The position numbers and the translations under genes are program-made. The notes below the pieces were generated by a model that was not told where the DNA came from, did no database searches, and saw only the letters and a list, made by a program, of their open reading frames with translations. From positions 47,509 through 111,508 of the forward strand of contig PDLQ01000019.1 in the NCBI GenBank assembly GCA_002591745.1: a stretch of 64,000 bases of DNA, given 5' to 3'. Source of the stretch: Lewinellaceae bacterium SD302. GTDB taxonomy: Bacteria > Bacteroidota > Bacteroidia > Chitinophagales > Saprospiraceae. Of the stretch, positions 17,555 through 25,721 are shown piece after piece (position 1 is the stretch's first letter; every line of letters starts with the position of its first letter).

Positions 17555-18664
17555 ATGTATCCCGAAGAAGACCACATCACCCCCGAGCAGCCGGAGCAAG
17601 ACCCCATTAACGATGGCAGGTATCTGGAGCAAACCCGACCCGACGCTACCCTGCCCATTCCCGAAGCAAGTACCGGTGGTTTCAGTGAAACCGTAGCCGC
17701 CAATCAGCAGGATCGTGATCTGAATCGCCTGCGCGAAGCTGCCGCTATGGCCCGCCGCGAGATGGGTAAACTGATCGTCGGCCAAGAAGATTTTATCGAG
17801 CTGCTCATCGCTGCGCTGCTGGCTGGTGGCCATATCCTGGTAGAGGGTGTTCCTGGTATCGCTAAAACCCTTACCGCCCGTCTGCTGGCCAAAACCGTCT
17901 CGGCCGATTATAACCGGATCCAGTTCACTCCGGACCTGATGCCCAGCGATGTCACCGGCACCACCGTCTTTAACATGGCCGAGAGCAGCTTTACCTTCAA
18001 CCCCGGTCCCATCTTCTCCAACATCATCCTGATCGACGAGATCAACCGGGCCCCGGCCAAGACCCAGGCAGCCCTATTTGAGGTCATGGAAGAAGCTCAG
18101 GTCACCGTAGACGGGCAGACCTACCCGATGGAAGAGCCCTTCTTCGTCATTGCGACCCAGAACCCCATCGAGCAGGAAGGTACTTACAAGCTCCCCGAAG
18201 CCCAACTCGACCGCTTCCTGGCCCGCATCGTTATCGACTATCCGGACCTGGAACAAGAGCAAAATATTCTTCGCCGCTTCCGCAGTGATTTCAAGCGTCG
18301 CCGTGAAAACGAAGTCGAAGCCGTCTTTACCCCCGAAGATATCGCCACTTTCCGCACCCTCATCGAGGAAGTCCACATCAAGGATGAATTGCTCGATTAT
18401 ATCGCCGCCATTGTTTTCCGCACCCGCACCCACGCCGATCTTTATCTGGGAGCTTCACCGCGGGCATCCCTGGCCATTCTGCGTCTCTCCAAAGCTTTCG
18501 CCGCGCTGGCCGGCCGCAGTTTCGTTACTCCGGACGACATCCAGGTCGTGGCCTTCCCCGTTTTGAATCACCGGATCATCCTCACCCCGGAGCGGGAAAT
18601 GGAGGGCTATACCGGCCGGGAAGTGATCCGGGAGATCGTCAAGAGTATTGAAGTACCGAGGTAG
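17555..18664 (+). CDS. MoxR-family AAA+ ATPase
   Basis: Chaperone-like ATPase. It has Walker A GVPGIAKT (about 99-106), Walker B ILIDEINRAP (about 157-166), sensor 1 in IATQNP (about 197), and the arginine-rich QLDRFLARI helix. The first 40 residues are an acidic, low-complexity extension. It starts 12 bases after the DUF4350 gene in the same operon. MoxR proteins commonly act on VWA/DUF58 proteins. The DUF58 gene of this window lies 22 kb away at 40.5 kb rather than directly downstream. Confidence 0.92.
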   Translation: MYPEEDHITPEQPEQDPINDGRYLEQTRPDATLPIPEASTGGFSETVAANQQDRDLNRLREAAAMARREMGKLIVGQEDFIELLIAALLAGGHILVEGVPGIAKTLTARLLAKTVSADYNRIQFTPDLMPSDVTGTTVFNMAESSFTFNPGPIFSNIILIDEINRAPAKTQAALFEVMEEAQVTVDGQTYPMEEPFFVIATQNPIEQEGTYKLPEAQLDRFLARIVIDYPDLEQEQNILRRFRSDFKRRRENEVEAVFTPEDIATFRTLIEEVHIKDELLDYIAAIVFRTRTHADLYLGASPRASLAILRLSKAFAALAGRSFVTPDDIQVVAFPVLNHRIILTPEREMEGYTGREVIREIVKSIEVPR

Positions 18665-18743
18665 GCAACTATTGATGGGGTTGAGGTATTTTCTATTTGG
18701 ACTTCAACTCCGAGGAGCAAAATTCGATTTAGTCATTTCTTGG

Positions 18744-18760
18744 CTAACAAAGTAGCAGAG
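18744..18760 (+). repeat. Dispersed motif CTAACAAAGTAGC, intergenic copy
   Basis: CTAACAAAGTAGCAGAG, within the composite repeat region after MoxR. Confidence 0.75.
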
Positions 18761-18791
18761 TTGGCTGGATGCGGGAATAATCTTATCCTGC

Positions 18792-19057
18792 GACGATCAG
18801 CGAAGCTAAAGTAGCAAGCTTAAACAAGGACCTAGGAACGGAGCCCGGGATCGAGGACCTCTGGTCCGAGGTGTTCGCAAAAGCGGCAAAAGTGACACTC
18901 GAACCAAAGGTTCTCGAACCTGAGTTCGTCTTTAGACTAGCTTGAGTCAGTAACTTACTGCTAATTGAATGACCAATCTGCCATCCTGACTTAGCCATGG
19001 GTTAGCAAGCTGGTCGCACCTCACTTTAGCATTGCTACTTTAGCTTCGCTGATCGTC
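18792..19057. repeat. 26-bp perfect inverted repeat pair enclosing 214 bases
   Basis: The left arm (18792-18817, from GACGATCAGCGAAGC to AAAGTAGCAA) is the exact reverse complement of the right arm (19032-19057). Each arm combines the AAAGTAGC core with the word GCTTCGCTGATCGTC, which recurs near 28.06 and 60.97 kb. Confidence 0.75.
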
Positions 19058-19109
19058 CCTTCGGTCCTCGGAACTGAAACCATAACCTTTACCAAAAAAA
19101 CTTATATCC

Positions 19110-19562
19110 ATGCACTTAGCAGAAAGAATCACCACTGATATGAAGACCGCCATGAAGGCGAAAGACCAAACAAGTCTAAGGGGTATCCGAGCCATTAAAT
19201 CCGCGCTCTTGCTGGCTAAAACAGATGGTAGCGGCAAGGAATTGACCGAAGCGGACGAGATCGCCCTGGTCCAGAAACTGGTGAAGCAACGACAAGAAAG
19301 CCTGAGGATCTACGAAGAGCAAAACCGGGAAGATCTGGCCGTTACCGAGCGGGAAGAGATCGAAGTACTCAACCGTTACCTGCCCGAGCCGATGGACGAA
19401 GCCGCCCTGGATAAGATGGTGGCCGACATCATTGAAAAGACCGGAGCCAGCTCCATGAAAGATATGGGCCGCGTAATGGGTATGGCCAACAAGGAAGCTG
19501 CCGGACGGGCCGATGGAAAAACCATTGCCGCCACGGTGAAACGTTTGCTAAGTGCGGGATAA
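19110..19562 (+). CDS. yqeY: GatB/YqeY domain protein
   Basis: 150-residue all-helical protein related to the tail domain of GatB, the tRNA-dependent amidotransferase subunit. It has the family blocks MKTAMKAKDQTSLRGIRAIKSAL, KQRQESLRIYEEQNREDLAV, LNRYLPEPMDEAAL, and GRVMGMANKEAAGRADGKTI. Free-standing YqeY is thought to bind tRNA, but its role is not settled. Full length. Confidence 0.93.
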   Translation: MHLAERITTDMKTAMKAKDQTSLRGIRAIKSALLLAKTDGSGKELTEADEIALVQKLVKQRQESLRIYEEQNREDLAVTEREEIEVLNRYLPEPMDEAALDKMVADIIEKTGASSMKDMGRVMGMANKEAAGRADGKTIAATVKRLLSAG

Positions 19563-19565
19563 AAC

Positions 19566-19619
19566 AACTACGGTTGATTTTACCAGGCAGTAAAACCGCC
19601 AGCAGAACCAACCGTAGTT
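19566..19619. terminator. Hairpin between convergent genes (terminator-like)
   Basis: AACTACGGTTG (19566-19576) pairs with CAACCGTAGTT (19609-19619), with an inner stem TTTTAC/GTAAAA. It separates YqeY from the convergent protease gene. Confidence 0.6.
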
Positions 19620-19664
19620 ATTCAACTCAAACCAGTAATAAGACCGGTTGAACTGTAAAGGTTT

Positions 19665-20957
19665 TTATCGTGTAGTCTGCTCTTCCTCCCCCAGCCAGAC
19701 CTTCATTCGTCCGCTTTGTTTATCGTAACTGCCGTAGAAGACGAGTTGACCGCTATTCCGGACACTCAGTCTACCCTGACCGCTGCCGGCAATCGTTTGT
19801 TCCTGCTGGCGCTCTACGTAACGGCGGCCGTTCCACACCCGAGTTTTACCCACGTAAACGGATTTTGTCTCGACCTGGTAATCATAGGTGCCGGGACGAA
19901 GCTTTAGATTCAGGGTCTGCTGATTCCGCTGTCCTTCCTGAAGACGAAACTCGTAGCGACGATTATTAATCGTCAGTTGTATAACCTCACTACTCACACC
20001 CTGACCGAGGTGATTACTAATGCTGACCGTATGGTAGTTGACCGTTGGTTCCGTTCTACGGCTTGGCTGAGTGCGCGTTGGTTGAGTACGCGTACGCGTC
20101 GGTGTATTGCCGGCCGTTCCGCTGGTTGTCGTGGTTGGAGGATTATAGCTGCGGCCCGGATAAAGTTTGGAGATGAAATTCATATCCGTAGTAGACAGCG
20201 CAGAGTTCAGGCCCACGGAATAGTTGCCCATAGTCAGGCTGGGATCTACGGGATAATGCATGATGGAGCGGGCATCGTAGGAGGAGTACTGCGTCTCGTT
20301 GTGACTCTGACGCGCGATGACGTTGGTATAGGTCGTCTGGCGGTCCCAACCCTGGGTACGGGCGTAGAAAGCGTATACGGCATCTTCGTCCCAGGGAATG
20401 CCTCCACTGGGGTTCTGGTGCTCGTGCAGGAGACCCAGGGCATGACCGAATTCGTGTAAAACGGTACGGCGAAACTCGGCATCGGATGTCTGGTCGGTGA
20501 ACCAGCCAAAATTCATTGTAGCCTGATGGTCCGGCGCATAACTGGCCTGGCGACCCAGCATTGACCAGGAACTGCCATTGTTCACAAAAGAGATCTGGAT
20601 GTCGCTGGACCCGGAAGTGACAAACTGCATATTTACATTAGCGTAGCGCGTCCATTCCCTGGCGTGCTGTTCTACTTTCTGGCGCACGTAAGCGGAGCCG
20701 CTCAGAAATTTGATCCTAATCGTGCTACCACTGGTCCAGAAATTACTAAATCCACGGCCGGAGTTGCCCAGGGCCACAGCCCGGTTCACCCCCGCCGGAA
20801 GATTCGACGCCGGAGCAGACTGGCTGAAACTACCCGTGGCTCCCGTGCTCGGCATCACCACGCAAGCATGTACCTGCTGGGCTGACAGTGACGGTGGACT
20901 GGCGATAAAAAGCCCAAGAGCTAAAAATAGAAGACTAAAAGAATGAAGGCTTTTCAT
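19665..20957 (-). CDS. Secreted astacin-like zinc metalloprotease (M12A)
   Basis: 430 residues with a signal peptide (to about residue 26, SLSAQQ). The catalytic domain (about 60-280) has the extended zinc site HEFGHALGLLHEHQNP (HExxHxxGxxHE) and the Met-turn SIMHYP, which together define astacins within the metzincins. The final LYPG is usual for the domain end. A Thr/Pro/Arg-rich linker (about 280-310) leads to a C-terminal beta-rich domain of about 115 residues that I do not recognise. Likely an extracellular degradative enzyme. No T9SS sorting domain is seen at the C-terminus. Confidence 0.88.
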   Translation of the reverse strand: MKSLHSFSLLFLALGLFIASPPSLSAQQVHACVVMPSTGATGSFSQSAPASNLPAGVNRAVALGNSGRGFSNFWTSGSTIRIKFLSGSAYVRQKVEQHAREWTRYANVNMQFVTSGSSDIQISFVNNGSSWSMLGRQASYAPDHQATMNFGWFTDQTSDAEFRRTVLHEFGHALGLLHEHQNPSGGIPWDEDAVYAFYARTQGWDRQTTYTNVIARQSHNETQYSSYDARSIMHYPVDPSLTMGNYSVGLNSALSTTDMNFISKLYPGRSYNPPTTTTSGTAGNTPTRTRTQPTRTQPSRRTEPTVNYHTVSISNHLGQGVSSEVIQLTINNRRYEFRLQEGQRNQQTLNLKLRPGTYDYQVETKSVYVGKTRVWNGRRYVERQQEQTIAGSGQGRLSVRNSGQLVFYGSYDKQSGRMKVWLGEEEQTTR

Positions 20958-21204
20958 GGGTAAATACTTTAAAGATCAGCGAGAACATTCGCCGATCCAA
21001 TCGACGCAAACATTAACTGCATCCACAAGTCAAAAAATATGTCGCTAGATTTTTTTTAACGCTGCCCGGGTTGAATTAAGGAAATTTAACGCTTGGCTGA
21101 AAGTGGCGTAGAAACGCAAATAAACTTTTCACTTTAAACCAATAAAAAAACCCGCTTCGATGATCAGTCGAAGCAGGTCTGGAAAATTGGGGTTATCGAG
21201 TCAT
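20958..21204. other. Intergenic region upstream of the protease gene
   Basis: 247 bases. AT-rich promoter-type sequence for the minus-strand protease lies around 20960-21130, and the terminator of the BlaR1 gene lies at 21141-21180. Nothing else is evident. Confidence 0.5.
21141..21180 (-). terminator. Rho-independent terminator of the BlaI/BlaR1 operon
   Basis: On the minus strand, hairpin ACCTGCTTCGA...TCGAAGCGGGT is followed by a run of seven T. Confidence 0.9.
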
Positions 21205-22647
21205 TTACTCTAGCTGAAACTTGATGGGCAGGTTGAAGCGTACGGCTACCGGTTTTCCATCGTGCATTCCGGCCGTCCAGCTTTGGGGCAGGTTCATGGC
21301 GGTGTTCAAAGCGGCGGCATCCAGGGATTCGTAAGCTTCTTTTTCAGTAGCCGTTTGTAGCGGGATGTCTTCCTTACTGTAGCCTACTACGGTAAGGTCC
21401 TTGCCTTCAGCACGCAACGCTTTGCGGTAATTATTTTCGGCCGTGCCACGCACAATTTCAATATTCCGGATTTCGCCACCGGAAGCAGGGACGACGAAAG
21501 TCATAATGACCAATCCTTCAGCACCCGCCTCACGGGCGGCGGCCGGATACTTAATGTTGGTGTAGATATCGGTCAGTAGTTTCGTGTTTCCACAATTGAC
21601 GGCTTCTTCCAAATCACCGGTAGCCAGTTCAGCGGAGCAGTCACCATAGATCGGCATTTGATCCACTGATTTATAGATTTTCTGGCCGTCTATCAGATCG
21701 AATTCGCCCAGACCTTCGGCTTTGGCATTTTCACGGGCCATAGCCGCTTCGGTTTCGGCCATGTTTGTGCCGGTAATGTCGCCGGACTCTTCGTTACAGG
21801 CCCAGAGTAGCATGATGAATAAGGGAAGGATAGCCAACAGTTTCCAGCTGGCTCCTTTGGGTTGGGTAAGCATAATGATGCGATTTTTAAGATGAGAATG
21901 ATAAAATGCGTGTCCGGGACGGGGTACCCAACCCACCAGTTGGTGCTGCAGCAAAAGCCGGGCGTAGTCTCGAACGTTGGTTCTTTGATTTTCGGTAGCG
22001 GCCGCGTCGGCCAGATATTCATGTTGGAGGCGCAGGGAGCGACGGTACAAGTACGGCAGGGGGTTCCACCAGAGAGCCACATTAAGGATATCTACCAGCA
22101 GTAGATCATAAGTGTGGCCCTGGCGGATGTGGGCGCGCTCGTGGGCAAAAACTGCTTGCCATTGCATAGCCTCAGGGTTCATATCCTCGGGCCAAAAGAG
22201 TAAATTAGCGTAACTGAACGGGCTACCACCACTTGGAATGGACACCAATCGGTAATCTTCCAGTTCGGTTATATTTTTTGCCCGGCGCAGCAAAAGATAG
22301 AGTTGACGCCAACCACCGAACAATCGGAACAGGCTAAACAATGATCCGGCGATCCAGGTCCAAAACAGCCAGTTCACACCCCCAGGCTCAGTTCCGGTTA
22401 TCTCACCCGCTGCTCCGTAACCAATTACGGTCACTTGCTCCAATTGAGCCATGAAAGTCTCGCTCAGGTCCGCCGCCGGGAACAGGTTTATGGTAGGGAA
22501 AAGTGGAATCAGCGGTCCCGCCAGTAAACTGAAGAGCAGGAAGAAACGATTCGCCCGCGGCATCCGCTCATTGCGCAGCCACAAGTAATAAAACAGATAG
22601 CAAGCCAACCAGACGAGGGTCATTTCAAGCAGATAGCTAAGGTTCAT
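21205..22647 (-). CDS. BlaR1/MecR1-type M56 membrane peptidase with TonB-like C-terminal domain
   Basis: Signal-transducing membrane protease. Four N-terminal hydrophobic helices (within about 1-125) surround a cytoplasmic M56 zinc site, HERAH (about 168-172) with the downstream Glu in LQHEYLADA. One more membrane span follows near 275 (LLAILPLFIMLLWACNEE). The periplasmic part ends in a TonB C-terminal-like domain (KYPAAAREAGAEGLVIMTFVV, then VAVRFNLPIKFQL) rather than a penicillin-binding domain, a layout common in Bacteroidota. It probably cleaves the repressor encoded upstream after an unknown envelope signal. Overlaps blaI by 4 bases (ATGA). Confidence 0.88.
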   Translation of the reverse strand: MNLSYLLEMTLVWLACYLFYYLWLRNERMPRANRFFLLFSLLAGPLIPLFPTINLFPAADLSETFMAQLEQVTVIGYGAAGEITGTEPGGVNWLFWTWIAGSLFSLFRLFGGWRQLYLLLRRAKNITELEDYRLVSIPSGGSPFSYANLLFWPEDMNPEAMQWQAVFAHERAHIRQGHTYDLLLVDILNVALWWNPLPYLYRRSLRLQHEYLADAAATENQRTNVRDYARLLLQHQLVGWVPRPGHAFYHSHLKNRIIMLTQPKGASWKLLAILPLFIMLLWACNEESGDITGTNMAETEAAMARENAKAEGLGEFDLIDGQKIYKSVDQMPIYGDCSAELATGDLEEAVNCGNTKLLTDIYTNIKYPAAAREAGAEGLVIMTFVVPASGGEIRNIEIVRGTAENNYRKALRAEGKDLTVVGYSKEDIPLQTATEKEAYESLDAAALNTAMNLPQSWTAGMHDGKPVAVRFNLPIKFQLE

Positions 22648-23030
22648 GAGCCCTTGTTTTCATCGTTAATACGCCGGGTGAGTTCCTCCAGATCTTCCAG
22701 GCTCAGATCATTCTCTTCCACGAGAAAGCTGACCATTTTTTGCGGACTGCCTCCGAAGAAACGACCGACCAGACTTTTGAGCCTGCCACGACTATACTCG
22801 TCTTTGCTCACAATGGGATTGTACACGTAAGTGCGGCCGTAAGACTTGAAACCGATGTATTCCTTATCTCGTAGCGCCTTCAGTACCGTACTTACCGTTG
22901 AATGAGCCGCCAATTTCTTATTGGGATATTTAGCCGCCATGGCGTCGCGAATATTACCGATGGTACACTCGCCCAGTTCCCAGACGTAGCGCATAACTTC
23001 TTCCTCCGCTTTGGTTAATTTGCTCTTCAT
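22644..23030 (-). CDS. BlaI/MecI/CopY-family transcriptional repressor
   Basis: 128-residue winged-helix repressor. It has KLTKAEEEVMRYVWELGECT at the N-terminus, STVSTVLKALRDKEYIG as the recognition helix and wing, and a C-terminal dimer helix. First gene of the two-gene operon with the M56 peptidase. The promoter region contains two identical-spacing palindromes (see 23048-23113), so autoregulation is likely. Confidence 0.92.
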   Translation of the reverse strand: MKSKLTKAEEEVMRYVWELGECTIGNIRDAMAAKYPNKKLAAHSTVSTVLKALRDKEYIGFKSYGRTYVYNPIVSKDEYSRGRLKSLVGRFFGGSPQKMVSFLVEENDLSLEDLEELTRRINDENKGS

Positions 23031-23047
23031 ACAGATTTCACGTTAAT

Positions 23048-23065
23048 TAACTAGTTTTATAGTTA
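23048..23065. promoter_or_regulatory. Candidate BlaI operator 1 (TAACTA-N6-TAGTTA)
   Basis: TAACTA GTTTTA TAGTTA, an 18-base palindrome between the putative -7 element and the blaI start codon. Its pair is at 23096-23113. Confidence 0.6.
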
Positions 23066-23069
23066 TACG

Positions 23070-23077
23070 CAAACATA
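23070..23077 (-). promoter_or_regulatory. Putative blaI promoter -7 element (TATGTTTG)
   Basis: An exact TAnnTTTG match on the minus strand, 39 bases upstream of the blaI ATG and flanked by the two palindromes. Confidence 0.6.
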
Positions 23078-23095
23078 ATTATTTTGTTCGACACT

Positions 23096-23113
23096 TAACT
23101 AAAAATATAGTTA
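23096..23113. promoter_or_regulatory. Candidate BlaI operator 2 (TAACTA-N6-TAGTTA)
   Basis: TAACTA AAAATA TAGTTA, with the same half-sites and spacer length as operator 1 and centres 48 bases apart. Confidence 0.6.
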
Positions 23114-23198
23114 CTGGTCAGATGCGGGCAATTTCTACTTTGGTGGGAGGGCCTGAAAAAAAATTTACTCTTATTCTACTTTTGAGGTTTTCGCTACT

Positions 23199-23214
23199 TC
23201 AAAGTAGCAGAGTC
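23199..23214 (+). repeat. Dispersed motif, TTCAAAGTAGC form
   Basis: TCAAAGTAGCAGAGTC. With the preceding GCTACTTC it forms a near-palindrome (23193-23208). Intergenic between blaI and ilvA. Confidence 0.65.
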
Positions 23215-23265
23215 AGTTGATTCATTGGAGCAAGTCTGTACTGTAGTCCCGGATCAACTTAATCG

Positions 23266-24528
23266 TCAAACCAGCATCTCAAACAGCATTGGGTTATCGT
23301 TGATGTGTTCGAAGTTGATGCCCTCGGCCCGCATCCTGGCCAGTAGAGGTTTGAAGTCATCGGGGTTCTTCAGTTCCAGGCCGACCAGTGCCGGACCGCT
23401 CGCCCGATTGGTTTTCTTAGTGTATTCAAAATGAGTAATGTCGTCTTCGGGGCCGAGAACATGTAAGAAATCACGCAGTGCTCCGGACCGTTGTGGAAAG
23501 CGAACGATAAAAAAGTGTTTCCGCCCCTCGTGCAGCATCGCCCGTTCGGTGATTTCCTGGGTACGGTGGACGTCATTGTTACCCCCACAAAGGATCACCC
23601 CTACCCTTTTCCCCCGGATCACTCCGGCCAATTGCTCTAATGCGGCAATGGCAGCTGCTCCGGCCGGTTCTGCCACGATCGCCTGCTCATTGTAGAGTTG
23701 CAGAATAGCCGAACATATGGCTCCTTCGGGCACGATTAAATGATCGTCAATCACCTCCTGAATGATGGGAAATGTTTTTAACCCGATCTCCTTGACCGCT
23801 ATCCCGTCGGCGAAGGCATCGATCTTATCCAGACGGACGCGTTTACCTGCTTCCATCGAAGCCGCCAGTGCCGCTGCCCCGGCAGCTTCCACGGCAATAA
23901 TTTTGGTGCCCGGACTAAGTTGCCTGAAATAGGAACCTACCCCCGACAGCAAGCCTCCACCACCAACGGCAACCAGCAAAACATCCAGCGGCCGGTCCAG
24001 TTGCTCCAGCATTTCCTTGGCGATGGTTCCCTGTCCGGCAATGACTTCTTTATCGTCAAACGGGTGGACGAAACTGGCTGCCTCCCGCGCTGAATGTTCG
24101 AGGGCTGCCGCGTAAGCATCATCAAAGGTATCACCGGACAGAATCACTTTTACCCAATCACCGCCAAATGCCCGTACTTTGGTTACTTTCTGGCTCGGTG
24201 TGGGATCTGGCATATAAATCGTGCCACGAATACCCAGTTTAGCGCAGGCAAAAGCTACTCCTTGTGCGTGATTTCCAGCACTGGCACACACTACTCCGTT
24301 TACCGCCTCTGTCTCGGAGAGTCCTTTGATTTTGTTGTATGCTCCCCGAATCTTGAAAGAGCGCACTGATTGCATATCCTCCCTTTTCAGAAACAGGTCA
24401 CAGCCGTAACGCTCCGATAGATCGTGGTTCCTCAGACAAGGCGTTTCCAGAACGACCTGCCGAATCCTTGCGTGGGCCTCGTCGATCGCCGCGAGCGGGA
24501 TCAACGAGGCAGTAATTGCATTTTCCAT
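23266..24528 (-). CDS. ilvA: Threonine ammonia-lyase (biosynthetic threonine deaminase)
   Basis: PLP enzyme that converts threonine to 2-oxobutanoate, the first step of isoleucine synthesis. It has the PLP lysine in SFKIRGAYNKIK, GNHAQGVAFACAKL, the glycine-rich phosphate loop AVGGGGLLSGVG, and one C-terminal ACT-like regulatory domain (about 335-420, from HFFIVRFPQRSGALRDFL). An upstream ATG at 24585 would overlap ilvC by 46 bases; the ATG at 24528 begins 12 bases after the ilvC stop and is preferred. Last gene of the ilvD-B-N-C-A cluster. Feedback inhibition by isoleucine is expected from the ACT-like domain. Confidence 0.93.
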   Translation of the reverse strand: MENAITASLIPLAAIDEAHARIRQVVLETPCLRNHDLSERYGCDLFLKREDMQSVRSFKIRGAYNKIKGLSETEAVNGVVCASAGNHAQGVAFACAKLGIRGTIYMPDPTPSQKVTKVRAFGGDWVKVILSGDTFDDAYAAALEHSAREAASFVHPFDDKEVIAGQGTIAKEMLEQLDRPLDVLLVAVGGGGLLSGVGSYFRQLSPGTKIIAVEAAGAAALAASMEAGKRVRLDKIDAFADGIAVKEIGLKTFPIIQEVIDDHLIVPEGAICSAILQLYNEQAIVAEPAGAAAIAALEQLAGVIRGKRVGVILCGGNNDVHRTQEITERAMLHEGRKHFFIVRFPQRSGALRDFLHVLGPEDDITHFEYTKKTNRASGPALVGLELKNPDDFKPLLARMRAEGINFEHINDNPMLFEMLV

Positions 24529-24539
24529 CCGGATCGGTA

Positions 24540-25583
24540 TTAGTTCTTCGGCCGCAGACTTCTCACCGCCCGGCCGGCTTGCCACATTTCTGAATTTTTC
24601 AGTTCATCCAGTTCGGCTTCCAGTTTTTCCCGGTAATCGGGCTGGCTATTGCTGTCGATGGAAAGTTGGGCCTCCCGGCCGGTTTCCACGCTTTCGTAGA
24701 GTTCATCAAAGACGGGGCGAACGGCGTCGCGGAATTTTTTCCACCAGTCCAGGGCACCACGCTGAGCCGTGGTACTACAGTTGGCGTACATCCAATCCAT
24801 ACCGTTCTCGGCCACCAGCGGATAGAGAGATTCGGTCGCTTCTTCCACGGTTTCGTTGAAGGCTTCGGAGGGAGAGTGCCCTTTGGAACGTAGTAAGTCA
24901 TACTGAGCGGCAAATAGGCCCTGGATCGCGCCCATCAAAGAACCGCGTTCTCCGGTTAGATCGGAGTAGACCTCTCTTTTGAACGTCGTCTCGAACAGGT
25001 AGCCGGAACCGATGCCGATGCCCAGGGCAATCACTCGGTCGCGGGCCCGTCCGGTGGCGTCCTGGAAAATAGCGAAGGAAGAGTTGAGGCCTTTTCCTTC
25101 TACAAAGAGTCGGCGCAGGGAAGTTCCCGATCCTTTCGGGGCCGCCAGAATGACGTCCACATCTGCCGGTGGAACGATGCCGGTTCTCTCCTTGTAGGTA
25201 ATGCCGAATCCGTGACTGAAGTACAGGGCCTTACCGGCGGTCAGGTAAGGCTTCACGGTTGGCCAGAGCTGAATCTGGGCGGCGTCGGAAAGCAGGTACT
25301 GGATTACGGTACCCCGCTCGCAAGCTTCTTCGATGGAAAAAAGGGTTTCTCCGGGTACCCAACCATCGCTGACGGCCTTGTCCCAGGATTTGGAGGGGCT
25401 ACGCTGGCCGATAATGACATTAAAGCCATTATCGCGCAAATTCAGAGCTTGCCCCGGCCCCTGCACGCCGTAGCCTACAATAGCGATCGTTTCGTCCTTC
25501 AAGACCTCGCGGGCCTTGTCATAAGTGAATTCTTCACGGGTGACGACGTTCTCTTCAATGCCGCCGAAATTAAACTGTGCCAT
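24540..25583 (-). CDS. ilvC: Ketol-acid reductoisomerase
   Basis: Mg2+- and NAD(P)H-dependent isomeroreductase of the valine/isoleucine pathway. 347 residues, with the nucleotide site GYGVQGPGQALNLRDNG (about 37-53), the cofactor loop GQRSPSKSW, and the KARI knot with metal ligands in SDLTGERGSLMGAIQG and ETVEEATESLYPLV. The Ser-rich loop fits NADP+ (inference). Followed closely by ilvA. Confidence 0.94.
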   Translation of the reverse strand: MAQFNFGGIEENVVTREEFTYDKAREVLKDETIAIVGYGVQGPGQALNLRDNGFNVIIGQRSPSKSWDKAVSDGWVPGETLFSIEEACERGTVIQYLLSDAAQIQLWPTVKPYLTAGKALYFSHGFGITYKERTGIVPPADVDVILAAPKGSGTSLRRLFVEGKGLNSSFAIFQDATGRARDRVIALGIGIGSGYLFETTFKREVYSDLTGERGSLMGAIQGLFAAQYDLLRSKGHSPSEAFNETVEEATESLYPLVAENGMDWMYANCSTTAQRGALDWWKKFRDAVRPVFDELYESVETGREAQLSIDSNSQPDYREKLEAELDELKNSEMWQAGRAVRSLRPKN

Positions 25584-25721
25584 GATATTGGAATTATATT
25601 TTTGTTCTATGTTCGTCGCCTGGCCGGTCAGTGTTTTTGGTTTGCCGGCTTTGCTACTTTGTTAGTAAAAAGAAAATTAGAGCTTGAAAATTGGAGGTTA
25701 GATACACTCCAGCGTGCCTGT
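25584..25721. other. ilvN-ilvC spacer with dispersed motif and word-like inverted repeat
   Basis: 138 bases. It contains GCTACTTTGTTAG (25653-25665) and AATTAGAGCTTGAAAATTGGAGGTTAGA-type words that are partly mirrored by TCTAATTTCCAACTTCTCC at the ilvN 3' end (25720-25738). A spacer like this inside an operon may cause partial termination or RNA processing. Confidence 0.5.
25653..25665 (-). repeat. Dispersed motif CTAACAAAGTAGC, copy in ilvN-ilvC spacer
   Basis: GCTACTTTGTTAG, an exact 13-mer in reverse orientation. Confidence 0.75.

Larger units (their letters stand above)
18665..19109. other. 445-base composite repeat region without a gene
   Basis: Between MoxR and YqeY. It holds a full CTAACAAAGTAGC copy (18744), a 26-bp perfect inverted repeat with arms 18792-18817 and 19032-19057, and an internal GAGGACCTCTGGTCCGAGG-type palindrome near 18856. 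A block ACTTCAACTCCGAGGAGCAA (18701-18720) resembles the intergenic block at 28038-28062. I see no convincing small ORF. Confidence 0.65.
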
